Shown piece by piece: positions 1 to 8,386 of a DNA stretch of 64,000 nucleotides. The stretch spans positions 62,001 to 126,000 of the forward strand of contig WGMB01000004.1 in the NCBI GenBank assembly GCA_016125275.1. Reading direction: 5' to 3'. The stretch comes from Acidobacteriota bacterium (lineage in GTDB: Bacteria > Acidobacteriota > Terriglobia > Bryobacterales > UBA6623). Each line of letters opens with the position of its first letter. The first letter of the stretch is position 1. The notes below the pieces were generated by a model, which did no database searches, had not been told where the DNA came from, and was given only the letters and a program-made list of their open reading frames with translations. A program made the translations under genes and the position numbers.

Positions 1-399
1 GGCCCGCAGCGGCTCGGGCCAGCCCAGGTGCCACTTGCCGATCGCAGCCGTGGCGTATCCGGCCGGTTTGAGCAGCTCCGCCAGCGTCAGCTCCTCCGGC
101 GGCAACCCGGTCCTCTCGGTCGGAAACAGGACGTTCGGCACGCCGGCCCGAACCGGCAGCCGCCCGGTCAAGATCGACGCCCGGGATGGGCTGCAAAACG
201 GCGCCGCCGCGTAGAAGTCCGTGAACCGCAGGCCCTCCCGGGCCATCCGGTCGAGCCGAGGCGTGCGGATCGTGGAGGAGCCGTACACGCCGAGGTCTCC
301 GTAGCCCAGGTCGTCGGCGAACAGGATGACGAAGTTCGGCTTCTGGGCGGCCAGCGGAGCGGCGGCCAGCAGCAGGAGGGCGGCGAGCAGGCGGAGCAC
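1..399 (-). CDS. Secreted sulfatase, N-terminal part (cut by window edge)
   Basis: Sulfatases of the alkaline-phosphatase superfamily hydrolyse sulfate esters using a formylglycine made from Cys in C-x-P-S-R. This fragment has a Sec-type signal (short n-region, Leu/Ala core ending near PLAAQ), the metal-binding start [15 protein letters not shown], and CSPSR followed by ASILTGR. IGKWHLG follows near the window edge. Only about 133 of the usual 450-500 residues are present because the gene runs off the left end. I chose the GTG at 399 because a TAGAGT -10 element ends seven bases before it and the signal peptide then starts cleanly; GTG at 408 is the alternative. It closely resembles the complete sulfatase at 13122-14528. 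The substrate cannot be told from sequence. Confidence 0.9.
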   Translation of the reverse strand, partial: MLRLLAALLLLAAAPLAAQKPNFVILFADDLGYGDLGVYGSSTIRTPRLDRMAREGLRFTDFYAAAPFCSPSRASILTGRLPVRAGVPNVLFPTERTGLPPEELTLAELLKPAGYATAAIGKWHLGWPEPLRA

Positions 400-406
400 G
401 GGCGCC

Positions 407-412
407 ACTCTA
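407..412 (-). promoter_or_regulatory. TANNNT -10 element, leaderless type
   Basis: TAGAGT on the minus strand, followed by seven bases and then GTG at 399. The same hexamer and nearly the same spacing precede the other sulfatase at 14528. No -35 is evident. Transcription would start at or next to the start codon. Confidence 0.5.
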
Positions 413-447
413 CCAGAACCGTCCCTGCTTCGCGCCCGCCCGGCTCT

Positions 448-2229
448 CTACGGCAAATCCGTGAAGTCGAGGACCCGCCGCTGCCCGCCATGCGTCAGCG
501 TCAGCTTGCGCCCCTGGGCGTCGGCGTTGAGGAAGGGGCCTTCGAAGCTCTTCCACCCGGCGTAGTCGAGCGGCCGGCCGTCGGCGCTGGGCGTCCGGCC
601 ATAGGTGAACGCCAGCTCGTGTCCGCGCAGCGAGCGGAAGCGCACCGTCGGGACCGGCTCGAGCGCAAACTCCAGCGGCAGGGCCGTGATCTTCCGCTGA
701 AACTCCTCGAAGCTCGCGAATTCCGACGCCGAAGCCGCTTGCAGGATCGTGCCGTTCCGCCGCGAAGGGCTGTAGAGCCGCCGGCCGCCCTTCTCGATCG
801 GCTTCCACTCATACGGCGCCAGCGGGCGGTAGGCCACATAGGCGTTGGAGGCGTGGGCGAAGATCCAGCCGGACTCATGCTCGACCAGCGCCTCGAGCCC
901 GTCGGGGAAGAAGCCGTTGATGTGCGGAAACTTCTCGCTCTCAGGGATGTCGTACAGCGCGATGACCGTGTCCTGGTCCTGAAAGATCTTCTCGAACGGC
1001 GATCCGCCCAGCAGCTTGTCCGGCGAGTCGTAGGTGGTCTTGGACCGCACCACGGCTTCCAGAAAGGCGTCCAGCATGGGCGGAAAGTACATCTGCAGCT
1101 CGTAGTTGCCCGAGTAGGGGTGCATCGAGAAGATCGTGTTGCGCACCCCGCGCGGGTCGTCCAGCGCCCAGGTCACGTCCCAGGAGTGCTGCTGGATCGG
1201 TTGCAGGATGCCGCCCTGGTCCGAGCCCACGGCGTAGTCCTTGCTCATGTAGGTCGTCTTGTAGACCGGCGCGTTGCGCACGTCGGTGAACCGCCAGCGG
1301 TGCCGCGTGCGCTTGAGCTCCTTGTGGAGATAGGGCTTGGAGCGGTCGGTGGCGATCCGCTGGATGATCTGCGGCGGCTCATAGGCCGAAGCCAGCGAAT
1401 ACAGCAGAGCGTAGAAGGCGGGGTAGGGCCGGTGCGGGTAGCCCTGCCCGAACAGCAGCCAAGCGAAGTCCGACGAGACGCCGTCCCACTTCTCCACCAC
1501 CTGTTTGTCGTCGGTGCGGGCGTGGGCGCCCACGTACACGCCGTCGAGGCTCTCCACGGCGAAGTCCGCCATGATCCACTCCATCATCCGCGTCGCCCGC
1601 TCGCGCATCACCGGGTTCTCCGACCAGGCGGCCAGATACGACAGCGGCAGCAGATAGACGCCGATGTAGTGCGTGCAGTCGTACTCGCCCTGGCCCAGCG
1701 TCGCCGTCAGATTCATCCAATCGAAGATGTACTCCTCGGCTTCGGCGCGGCTCTCCGCCGAGCTCTTGCCGGTGTACCAGGTCTCGGCCGGATCATCGGG
1801 ATAGAGCTGCGAGTAGAGATACAGCGAGGTGTAGTAGAGCAGCCAGTGGTTCTCGGTGTCGCCCCGGTAGGGCATGTAGGTCCGCCAAGCCTCGCGCAGC
1901 TTGCGGCGGGCTTCGTCGGTGAGCTGGCCCTGGTCCAGGTAGGCGATGGCAGTGACGGGGAACATCCAGAACATGTCGCCGCGCACATCGTCGAGCAGCT
2001 CGATCATGCGCCGCGAGCAGAGCTCGGGGTCCTCCTTTAGCGCCAGCTTGGCGGCGATCGTGCCGTAGCCCGCGCGGGGCAGGGCGTCGGCGGGCAGGTG
2101 CGCGTGGGACTCGATGATGTCCTTTACGCGCGCCGGGAAGTCCGGCGTCTGCGCGGCGGCGGGAATCGCCGGCGCGAGCAGTAGCGCCGTAAGCAGCGGG
2201 GCCGTGAACAGTAGAGCGGGGCGCTTCAT
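448..2229 (-). CDS. Secreted protein of unknown function, 593 aa
   Basis: I do not recognise the family. The product starts MKRPALLFTAPLLTALLLAP, a clear signal peptide ending near AAAQ, so it should be periplasmic or secreted. The body is rich in Tyr, Trp and amphipathic helices (for example around LLYYTSLYLYSQLYPDDP), which would suit an alpha/alpha-toroid such as those of polysaccharide lyases or GH families. The C-terminal 150 residues look more beta-rich. I see no catalytic signature. The ATG overlaps the stop of the upstream propeller gene by 4 bp (ATGA), so the two are translationally coupled. Its tail reads into the short gap before the sulfatase at 399. A carbohydrate- or polymer-related role is inference from neighbours only. 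Confidence 0.85.
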   Translation of the reverse strand: MKRPALLFTAPLLTALLLAPAIPAAAQTPDFPARVKDIIESHAHLPADALPRAGYGTIAAKLALKEDPELCSRRMIELLDDVRGDMFWMFPVTAIAYLDQGQLTDEARRKLREAWRTYMPYRGDTENHWLLYYTSLYLYSQLYPDDPAETWYTGKSSAESRAEAEEYIFDWMNLTATLGQGEYDCTHYIGVYLLPLSYLAAWSENPVMRERATRMMEWIMADFAVESLDGVYVGAHARTDDKQVVEKWDGVSSDFAWLLFGQGYPHRPYPAFYALLYSLASAYEPPQIIQRIATDRSKPYLHKELKRTRHRWRFTDVRNAPVYKTTYMSKDYAVGSDQGGILQPIQQHSWDVTWALDDPRGVRNTIFSMHPYSGNYELQMYFPPMLDAFLEAVVRSKTTYDSPDKLLGGSPFEKIFQDQDTVIALYDIPESEKFPHINGFFPDGLEALVEHESGWIFAHASNAYVAYRPLAPYEWKPIEKGGRRLYSPSRRNGTILQAASASEFASFEEFQRKITALPLEFALEPVPTVRFRSLRGHELAFTYGRTPSADGRPLDYAGWKSFEGPFLNADAQGRKLTLTHGGQRRVLDFTDLP

Positions 2230-3221
2230 CGCGTCGCCTCCGGGATGAACTCGAGCTCTCGCGTCACGCTGCCCTCCAGTCCGGCCGGCGTCCAGGAGTA
2301 GCCCAGGTCGTCGGAGACGTACACGGCTTGCTCGTGCACGCTGGCGTAGATCCGTCGGGGGTGATCGGGGTCGAACGCCACGCGCCAAACCCTCTTCGAC
2401 GGCAGCCCGTAGGTTCGATTCGACCAGCTCGCCCCGTCGTCCTCGGAGATCGCCACGCCCACGCCCCAGCCGGCCACCGCCAGACGGCCCGGCCGATGCC
2501 GGTCGAAGTCGGCGTTGTAGAGCGTGCCCTGCGGGTCCAGCGATTCGTTCGCGCGCCAACTGCGGCCCCCGTCGGCCGACAGCAGCAGTCCGCCGTTCTG
2601 CGTGGTCGCCGCCCAGCGGCGCGGCTCGGCGCGGGACTGGACCAGATGCGTGATCCAGTCGTCCTCGCCGCCGGCGTACTGCCAGCTCTTTCCCTCGTCG
2701 TTGCTCAGGAAGAGCCCGGTCTCGCCGCCCGCCAGCACGCGGCCGGCGCGGGTGCGGTCGACGACCACGTTTTGGAAATACTTGCGGCTGGTAAGCGGCG
2801 TGCGGCGTTCCCAGCTCCGGCCTTGGTCGGGGCTGAAGCCCAGCCCGTCGGGCAGGGCGATCCACAGGCTGTCCGGCCGATTGGGGTCCACGGCGACGTC
2901 CTGCAGCTCGGTCACCCGCCAGTCCGTGAGGATGCTCCAATCGCGCCCGGAGTCCGCGGCGCGGATGCAGCCGTTGCCGACCGCCAAGTACAGCACGCTG
3001 GGGTCGCGGGGGTCGTGGTCGACGGCGAGCACGGCCGGATTGGTGAACCCCAGGTCCAGCCACCGGCCCTGTTCGTCGAGCACGAACAAGCCGCTCTTCT
3101 GCAGCGGCGCGCCCACGACATACCCTTTCGTGCTGGCGCCGGCCGCGTACAGCCGATGTTCTCCAGCCCAGGCCGGCCGCATCAGGCAGCCGAAGACAAG
3201 GAAAGCGATCCAAGAGCGCAT
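2226..3221 (-). CDS. Secreted BNR/Asp-box beta-propeller protein
   Basis: A 331-residue exported protein with a signal peptide (MRSWIAFLVFGCLMRPAWAG). At least six Asp-box motifs of the S-x-D-x-G-x-x-W type are visible, such as SPDQGRSWE, SNDEGKSWQY, SADGGRSWRA, SEDDGASWSN and SDDLGYSWTP. Such repeats form sialidase- or VPS10-like propellers. The catalytic Arg triad of true sialidases is not evident, so it may bind rather than cleave. It is the first gene of a two-gene unit, its stop overlapping the start of the 593-aa protein by 4 bp. A GATACT sequence lies 14 bases before the ATG and may be the -10 element. Confidence 0.85.
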   Translation of the reverse strand: MRSWIAFLVFGCLMRPAWAGEHRLYAAGASTKGYVVGAPLQKSGLFVLDEQGRWLDLGFTNPAVLAVDHDPRDPSVLYLAVGNGCIRAADSGRDWSILTDWRVTELQDVAVDPNRPDSLWIALPDGLGFSPDQGRSWERRTPLTSRKYFQNVVVDRTRAGRVLAGGETGLFLSNDEGKSWQYAGGEDDWITHLVQSRAEPRRWAATTQNGGLLLSADGGRSWRANESLDPQGTLYNADFDRHRPGRLAVAGWGVGVAISEDDGASWSNRTYGLPSKRVWRVAFDPDHPRRIYASVHEQAVYVSDDLGYSWTPAGLEGSVTRELEFIPEATR

Positions 3222-3267
3222 GAGACGAAGGCCTCAGTATCGCTGTTTTCCCAGTCCTCCCTTCAAC

Positions 3268-4401
3268 CTACTGATTGAGATAGGCGATCAGATCGGCCAT
3301 CTCCTGCTCGCTGATCTGCGGCCACTCCGTCTCCAGGTAGTCCATGAACATCTTCATGTTCGGCCCATGGGTCCAGACCGTCGAAGCCATTTCGGCGGCC
3401 GAGTAGGGGCCCACCGAGGTCAAGTCCGGCGCCGGGATGTCGGGGTTGTTCGCGCCGTGGCACTGCGTGCACTTCTTCTCGGCGATCAGCTTCTCGCCGC
3501 GCGAGGCGTCGCCGCGGGTCTGGTAGTAGCCTTGCCGGAACAGATAGGTGGTCAGGTCGGCCATCTCGTCGAGCTCCAGCGGCTGGAAGCTCGCGCCGGC
3601 CTTGCGCATCAGCGGATAGTGGCTCCAAAGCGCCGCCGCCAAGCCGCTGAGCCGGGGCTCTTCGCGCGCCGTGGACAAAGTGCGCTTGCCCGCCTCCTCG
3701 CGGAAGCTGTGGCAGCCGGCGCAGCCTTGCTTGGCGAACACGGCTTCGCCATTGGCCGGGTCGCCCAGCCGGATGTACTCGACCAAACCGTCATGCGGCG
3801 GAATGGTCCGCACCAGGGCCACTACGTTCGCCATCTCCTCGGCCGTCAGCGTCGGCCACTCCATGCCGGCTGCCTCGACGGCGGCCCGCATCGCATCAGC
3901 GTGGTTCCACATCTCCTGCAGCCACAGCGTCGGGTCGGCCATGGAGGTCCAGCGGGCGACCGGGGCCCCCGGCATTTTGTCGTCGTCAGCGCCGGGCAGC
4001 GCGTGGCATTTCGCACAGCCCTTGGCTGAAAACACCCTCTTGCCGGCGTCCGCGTCGCCGGCCGGATCCTGGAACTCGAGCGAGTAGAAGAAGGCGTAGA
4101 GGTTGGCGATGTCGCTCACGCGCAACCCGGTCGGCGTCTTTCCCGAAGCCTCCATGGCCTGCCACATCTTCGGCGCATGGTCCCAGAGGGTGGCGGCCAA
4201 ACCGGCCGGCGAATAGCCCCCGGCGGGCATTTGGGCGAGGTCGGGAGCCGTCTTCCCGCCCTGGCCGGCCAGTGCATGGCAGTCGGTGCAACGCCGCATC
4301 TCCAGCAGCTCCTTGCCGGATTCCGCGTCGCCTCCCTGCGCCGAAAGCGGCCCCGTCGCCGCCAATGTCAGAACCAGAATCAACCACGCCGTTCGCGTCA
4401 T
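3268..4401 (-). CDS. Secreted tetraheme c-type cytochrome
   Basis: A 377-residue protein with a signal peptide ending near PLSAQ and four heme-binding CXXCH motifs: CTDCH (38-42), CAKCH (129-133), CAGCH (227-231) and CTQCH (311-315). It is built of four tandem cytochrome c modules of about 95 residues. Each module also carries a motif of the form W-x-H-x-x-x-M (LWDHAPKM, MWNHADAM, LWSHYPLM, VWTHGPNM), likely supplying the distal Met ligand. It should carry electrons in the periplasm. A good Shine-Dalgarno (GGAGG) precedes the ATG at 4401. It is divergent from the ligase/alcohol dehydrogenase operon, 93 bp apart, which suggests but does not prove a shared redox role. Confidence 0.93.
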   Translation of the reverse strand: MTRTAWLILVLTLAATGPLSAQGGDAESGKELLEMRRCTDCHALAGQGGKTAPDLAQMPAGGYSPAGLAATLWDHAPKMWQAMEASGKTPTGLRVSDIANLYAFFYSLEFQDPAGDADAGKRVFSAKGCAKCHALPGADDDKMPGAPVARWTSMADPTLWLQEMWNHADAMRAAVEAAGMEWPTLTAEEMANVVALVRTIPPHDGLVEYIRLGDPANGEAVFAKQGCAGCHSFREEAGKRTLSTAREEPRLSGLAAALWSHYPLMRKAGASFQPLELDEMADLTTYLFRQGYYQTRGDASRGEKLIAEKKCTQCHGANNPDIPAPDLTSVGPYSAAEMASTVWTHGPNMKMFMDYLETEWPQISEQEMADLIAYLNQ

Positions 4402-4494
4402 GGCAGCCTCCCTGGCTTTCGGCCCAAGAAAGCTGCAATCCGCGGTCCAACTTCGCTCGCGCGTCTTCGTTTTTGGGCACAATAGGGGAGACCT

Positions 4495-5589
4495 ATGGCG
4501 ACCGCGACCTCCACCGACCTGCAACCGCGCATCGACGAAGCGCGGGCCCGCCTCGATGCTCACGTGCGTGAGATCGTCCAGTGGCACTTCTCGCCGGAGA
4601 CCGGCTGCGAGTTTTGGCTCAACCGCGCCAAGGAGCTCGGCTTCGATCCGCGCGAGCAGGTGCACGGCTACGACGACCTGAAGAAGCTCGGCATGTTCCA
4701 GGACGAGTGGCTGCGCGGCGGCCCGGTGCGCAAGTGGGTCCCCAAGGGCTTGGCGCACAAGCCGGTCTACGTGTTCGAGACCGGCGGCACGACCGGCGTG
4801 CCGAAGACGCGCATCAACATCGACGACTTCCGCACCGACTATTCCGACTTCTCGAAGACTCTTCCCGACGAGTTCTTCCCGCCCGGCTCGGACTGGCTGC
4901 AGCTCGGTCCGACCGGCCCGCGCCGCTTGCGCTTGGCCATCGAGCACTTGGCGCAGGAGCGCGGCGGCATCTGCTTCGGCATCGACCTCGATCCCCGCTG
5001 GGTGGTCAAGCTGCTCAAGCGCGGCGAGATGGAAGAGGTCGAGCGCTACAAGAAGCACTGCATCGACCAGGCGATCACGATCCTGGGCGCGCACCCCAAC
5101 ATCAAGTGCGTGTTCACCACGCCGAAGCTGCTCGAGGCGCTGTGCGAGCGGATCTCGCTGAAAAAGCACGGCATTACCGGCGTGTTCTGCGGCGGCACCG
5201 AGATGACGCCGCAGTTCCACCGCTTCGCCGTGGAAGAGCTGCTCGAAGGCGCCTACTTCGCCGCCACCTACGGCAACACTCTGATGGGGCTGGCCTGTCA
5301 CAAGCCCTTCGATCCGGCCGACAACTACGCCATCATCTACTTCTCGCCGCAGCCGCGGGCGGTGACGCAGGTCGTCAACCCCGACGCGATGGACGAGGAG
5401 GTCGGCTACGGCGAGACCGGCCGCGTGCTGCTCACGACGCTCACCAAGGAGTTCTTCATGCCGCGCTTCCCCGAGCGCGACATGTGCGAACGTGAGCCGC
5501 CGTGCGAAGCCTATCCCTGGGACGGCGTGCGCAACGTTCGGCCATTCACCACGGCCAAGAGCGGCGCGGTCACCGTCGGCGTCTACTGA
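4495..5589 (+). CDS. Adenylate-forming ligase, PaaK/LuxE-like
   Basis: A 364-residue cytoplasmic protein of the ANL (acyl-adenylate) superfamily. The phosphate-binding signature is FETGGTTGVPKTR near residues 94-106, and the adenine-binding region is probably ATYGNTLMG near 258. Family members activate a carboxylic acid with ATP and pass it to CoA or a protein. It is shorter than phenylacetate-CoA ligase (about 430 residues) and ends soon after the A-core, so the mobile C-terminal domain is reduced or missing. A LuxE-type acyl-protein synthetase is possible by length, but I cannot identify the transfer Cys with confidence. It heads a plus-strand operon with the iron alcohol dehydrogenase 14 bp downstream. 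A purine-rich Shine-Dalgarno (AGGGGAG) precedes the ATG. Confidence 0.8.
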   Translation: MATATSTDLQPRIDEARARLDAHVREIVQWHFSPETGCEFWLNRAKELGFDPREQVHGYDDLKKLGMFQDEWLRGGPVRKWVPKGLAHKPVYVFETGGTTGVPKTRINIDDFRTDYSDFSKTLPDEFFPPGSDWLQLGPTGPRRLRLAIEHLAQERGGICFGIDLDPRWVVKLLKRGEMEEVERYKKHCIDQAITILGAHPNIKCVFTTPKLLEALCERISLKKHGITGVFCGGTEMTPQFHRFAVEELLEGAYFAATYGNTLMGLACHKPFDPADNYAIIYFSPQPRAVTQVVNPDAMDEEVGYGETGRVLLTTLTKEFFMPRFPERDMCEREPPCEAYPWDGVRNVRPFTTAKSGAVTVGVY

Positions 5590-5603
5590 CCGAGGGGCTC
5601 CGA

Positions 5604-6713
5604 GTGACCCCTTTCGACTTTCAACCCAGGACGCGCGTCGTCTTCGGCCCTGGTTCGCTCGACCGGATCGGCGGGCTGGCGGCGGAGCTCGGCGCGCGGC
5701 GGGCGCTGATCGTCTCCGACCCCGGCATCGTGCGGGCCGGCTATCCGGTGCGGGCGCAGCAGTCTCTCGACGCCGCAGGCGTCACCTCGTTCGTCTATCA
5801 CGAGGTCGGCGAAAACCCCACCACCGCCCACGTCGATCTGGCGACGATCTACGCCCGCGAGCGCGAGGTGGATCTGCTGATCGGGCTGGGCGGCGGCAGC
5901 TCCATGGACTGCGCCAAGGGCGTCAACTTTCTCTATACCAACGGCGGCGTGATGTCCGACTACTGGGGCGTGGGCAAGGCGGCCAAGCCGATGCTGCCCC
6001 TCATCGCCGTTCCGACCACCGCCGGCACCGGCAGCGAAGCCCAGTCGTTCGCCCTGATCTCCGACGCCCGCACGCACCGCAAGATGGCCTGCGGCGACCC
6101 CAAGGCGGCCCCCGCCGTTGCCATCCTCGACTCGGACCTGACCGCCTCGCAGCCGCCTGCGGTGGCGGCTCTGACGGCCATCGACGCCGTCACGCACGCG
6201 CTCGAAACCTGGGTCACCAACAAGCGCAATCCCGTCTCGGAAGCCTTCTCGCGCGAAGCCTGGCGGCTGATTTCCCGTAACCTTCAGCCGTCTCTCGACG
6301 ATCCAAGCAATGGAGAGGCCCGCGCCGGAATGCTTTTGGGAGCGCACTTTGCAGGAGCCGCCATCGAGAACTCGATGCTCGGAGCGGCCCACTCCTGCGC
6401 CAATCCGCTGACGATGCATTACGACGTGGTGCACGGCGCAGCCGTCGGCGCGATGATGCCGGCCATCATCCGCTTCAACGCCGAGGCGGTCGGCTCGCTC
6501 TATGACGAGCTGGGCGGGGCCGAATCGCTGGCTTCGACCATCGAAGGCTGGCTGGCGCACGCCGGGCTGCCCGTCCGGCTGCGCGATCACGGCGTGGAAG
6601 AGGCGAAGATCCCGGCCCTGGCGCAAGAAGCCGCCGCGCAATGGACTGCGCAGTTCAACCCCAGGGAGGTCGGCCCGGCGCAGCTCGAGGAGATCTACCG
6701 ATGCGCCTACTAG
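5604..6713 (+). CDS. Iron-containing alcohol dehydrogenase
   Basis: A 369-residue group III (Fe-ADH) dehydrogenase, interconverting alcohols and aldehydes with NAD(P)H in the cytoplasm. The dinucleotide-binding motif LGGGSSMDCAKG and the second signature PTTAGTGSE are both present. Metal ligands are expected in DAVTHALE and in the His-rich segment from GAAHSCANPL to VVHG. Length is normal for the family. I chose the GTG at 5604, giving the start TPFDFQPRTRVVFG typical of the family, with GAGGGG upstream; frames upstream of it are only the ligase gene. It is co-transcribed with the ligase before it, and its last 13 bases overlap the propeller gene after it. Together with an acyl-activating enzyme it could handle an aldehyde/alcohol pair. 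Confidence 0.92.
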   Translation: MTPFDFQPRTRVVFGPGSLDRIGGLAAELGARRALIVSDPGIVRAGYPVRAQQSLDAAGVTSFVYHEVGENPTTAHVDLATIYAREREVDLLIGLGGGSSMDCAKGVNFLYTNGGVMSDYWGVGKAAKPMLPLIAVPTTAGTGSEAQSFALISDARTHRKMACGDPKAAPAVAILDSDLTASQPPAVAALTAIDAVTHALETWVTNKRNPVSEAFSREAWRLISRNLQPSLDDPSNGEARAGMLLGAHFAGAAIENSMLGAAHSCANPLTMHYDVVHGAAVGAMMPAIIRFNAEAVGSLYDELGGAESLASTIEGWLAHAGLPVRLRDHGVEEAKIPALAQEAAAQWTAQFNPREVGPAQLEEIYRCAY

Positions 6714-7786
6714 CCGCCTGGCTGCTGCTGGCGGCCGCGCCGCTCTGGGCCGACTGGCCCTACTTTCTGGGCAACCAGAGCCGCAACTCGATCTCTTCCA
6801 CGCCCCTGGCGCCGCCGCTCGAGGTCGAGTGGACCTATGACGCGCCCGACGGCGTCGATTCGACAGCCATCATCGTTGACGGCACGGCCTACTTCGGCGA
6901 GATGAACGGCAAGTTCCACGCCGTAGACCTCGCCACGGGCAAGGGCAAATGGGTTTACCAAGCCGGGCTCGGCGTGCCCGCTTCCGGCTGCGTGCAGGAC
7001 GGCGTGGTCTTCTTCGGCGATGAGGACGGCGTCTTCCACGCCGTGGACATCGCAACGGGAAAAGCCAAGTGGACCCATCCGACCGGCGCGGAGATCCTCT
7101 CCTCGCCGATGTGTCTGCCCGATGCCATCCTGTTCGGCTCCTACGATTCCAACCTCTACAGCTTGAATCCCAAGACCGGCGAGAAGAACTGGAGCTATCA
7201 GACCGCCGACCGCGTCCATTGCAGCCCGGCCGTCAAGGAAGGCAAGACGTTCGTCACGGGCTGCGACGGTATCCTGCGCATCATCGACGTCAAGAGCGGC
7301 GTCGAAACCTCGTCCATCGAGCTCTCCGACTACATCGCCTCGACCCCGGCGCTGGTGGGTGACCACATCTACATCGGCACGATGGGCAACGAGGTCCTGT
7401 CCGTCGATTGGGCGCAGGGCAAAATCGACTGGCGCTATCACCACCCGACCACCGACTTCCAGTACTACTCCTCGCCCGTCGTCTCGCAGGGCAAAGTCAT
7501 CATCGGCGGACGCGACAAGCGGGTCCACGCCATCGACGAGAAGACCGGCCAGCTCGTCTGGGAGTTCCTGACGCGCTCGCGGGTGGACTCCTCGCCGGTG
7601 CTGGCCGGGAATGTGATCTGGGTCGGCTCGAACGACGGCAACCTCTACGCGCTCGACGTGAACACCGGCAAGGAGCTGTGGAAGTTCACCTTGGGCGGCG
7701 CGGTCGTGGCGCAGGCGGCCATCTCCGGCGACCGCCTGCTGATCGGCTCCCGCGATGGCGTGATGTACTGCCTGCGGAAGCAGTAG
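6701..7786 (+). CDS. Exported PQQ-like (BamB-type) beta-propeller
   Basis: A 361-residue protein with a signal peptide ([19 protein letters not shown]). About eight repeats of the pattern G-x-x-D-G-x-x-x-A-x-D-x-x-T-G-x-x-x-W follow, for example DGNLYALDVNTGKELWKF and DKRVHAIDEKTGQLVW. These are PQQ-type propeller blades, found in quinoprotein dehydrogenases and in the outer-membrane assembly factor BamB. At 361 residues it is BamB-sized and lacks the extra domains of a quinoprotein alcohol dehydrogenase, so binding of PQQ is doubtful. The ATG at 6701 lies inside the end of the alcohol dehydrogenase gene (13-bp overlap) behind a GAGGAG ribosome site. Its placement suggests a job tied to that operon, but a scaffold role is equally possible. 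Confidence 0.85.
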   Translation: MRLLAAWLLLAAAPLWADWPYFLGNQSRNSISSTPLAPPLEVEWTYDAPDGVDSTAIIVDGTAYFGEMNGKFHAVDLATGKGKWVYQAGLGVPASGCVQDGVVFFGDEDGVFHAVDIATGKAKWTHPTGAEILSSPMCLPDAILFGSYDSNLYSLNPKTGEKNWSYQTADRVHCSPAVKEGKTFVTGCDGILRIIDVKSGVETSSIELSDYIASTPALVGDHIYIGTMGNEVLSVDWAQGKIDWRYHHPTTDFQYYSSPVVSQGKVIIGGRDKRVHAIDEKTGQLVWEFLTRSRVDSSPVLAGNVIWVGSNDGNLYALDVNTGKELWKFTLGGAVVAQAAISGDRLLIGSRDGVMYCLRKQ

Positions 7787-7803
7787 ACCCCCGAGGGCGG
7801 GGT
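7787..7803. terminator. Small hairpin between convergent genes
   Basis: ACCCC and GGGGT arms separated by seven bases, followed on the plus strand by TTC. It fills the 18-bp gap between the propeller stop and the stop of the membrane protein at 7805. Weak terminator candidate. Confidence 0.3.
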
Positions 7804-7804
7804 T

Positions 7805-8386
7805 TCAATCCTGGGCGCCCAGCGCTTCCAACAGGTCGTCGCGCTGCTCGGCCAGCCGCTGCAACTCCTGGCGCTGCCGGATCACGCTGAGGTAGACCCA
7901 CGCCGCCGCCAGGATCGCGAGCGCAGTCACCTTCTGCGTGGTCTCCCCTCCGGTCTGTAGCGCACGCCACAGAGAGCTCCCGATGGGGATCAGGGCCCCG
8001 GCGAACGCGATCGTCACGAACGTGCGGCTCAGCCGCAGGAAGCGGATCTGACGGTCGAACTTCTCCGCCAGCGCCGCCCGAAAATCGCGCAGGCTCGCTT
8101 CCGGAGAGGGATCGGGCGCGACGCCCCCGCTGCGCCACAGGATCAGGGCCTTTCCGACGGCGGCGGCGCACAGCAGCGCTCCGGCGATCCGGTCGTCCCG
8201 AAACAGCAGGGCGCCCACGCACAGCAGCGCCAGCAAAGCGAGCCATTGGGCCCGGTTGCGTGTATCAATCCAGGTATCGAAACGGTTGGCCTTGGCCAGC
8301 GCCTGCTGCATCTTGAAGTCCTCCGGCTGCTGCGCCGGCGTCGACTCACGCCAGCGGTTGCGAAGCTCGTTCCAGTCCTGCGTCAT
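7805..8386 (-). CDS. Membrane protein coupled to ECF sigma factor (anti-sigma candidate)
   Basis: A 193-residue protein with a soluble N-terminus of about 45 residues and four hydrophobic segments (about 47-62, 66-84, 122-140 and 151-168), followed by a charged helical tail (RQRQELQRLAEQRDDLLEAL). Its start overlaps the end of the sigma factor gene by 4 bp. Position and topology suit an anti-sigma factor that holds the sigma at the membrane, but I see no zinc-binding HxxxCxxC motif and no RskA-like domain, so this is inference. The N-terminus, rich in Trp, Arg and Gln before the first segment, would be the sigma-binding part. Confidence 0.75.
   Translation of the reverse strand: MTQDWNELRNRWRESTPAQQPEDFKMQQALAKANRFDTWIDTRNRAQWLALLALLCVGALLFRDDRIAGALLCAAAVGKALILWRSGGVAPDPSPEASLRDFRAALAEKFDRQIRFLRLSRTFVTIAFAGALIPIGSSLWRALQTGGETTQKVTALAILAAAWVYLSVIRQRQELQRLAEQRDDLLEALGAQD

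Noticed and set aside
28-2040. Plus-strand open frame of 670 codons at the left end
   Set aside because: Antisense to the sulfatase and the 593-aa secreted protein, with no motif or signal peptide.
4495-5589. Assignment as a LuxE acyl-protein synthetase of a luciferase-type system
   Set aside because: Size fits, but no LuxC or LuxD partner is present and the acyl-transfer Cys cannot be assigned; only the broad adenylate-forming family is supported.
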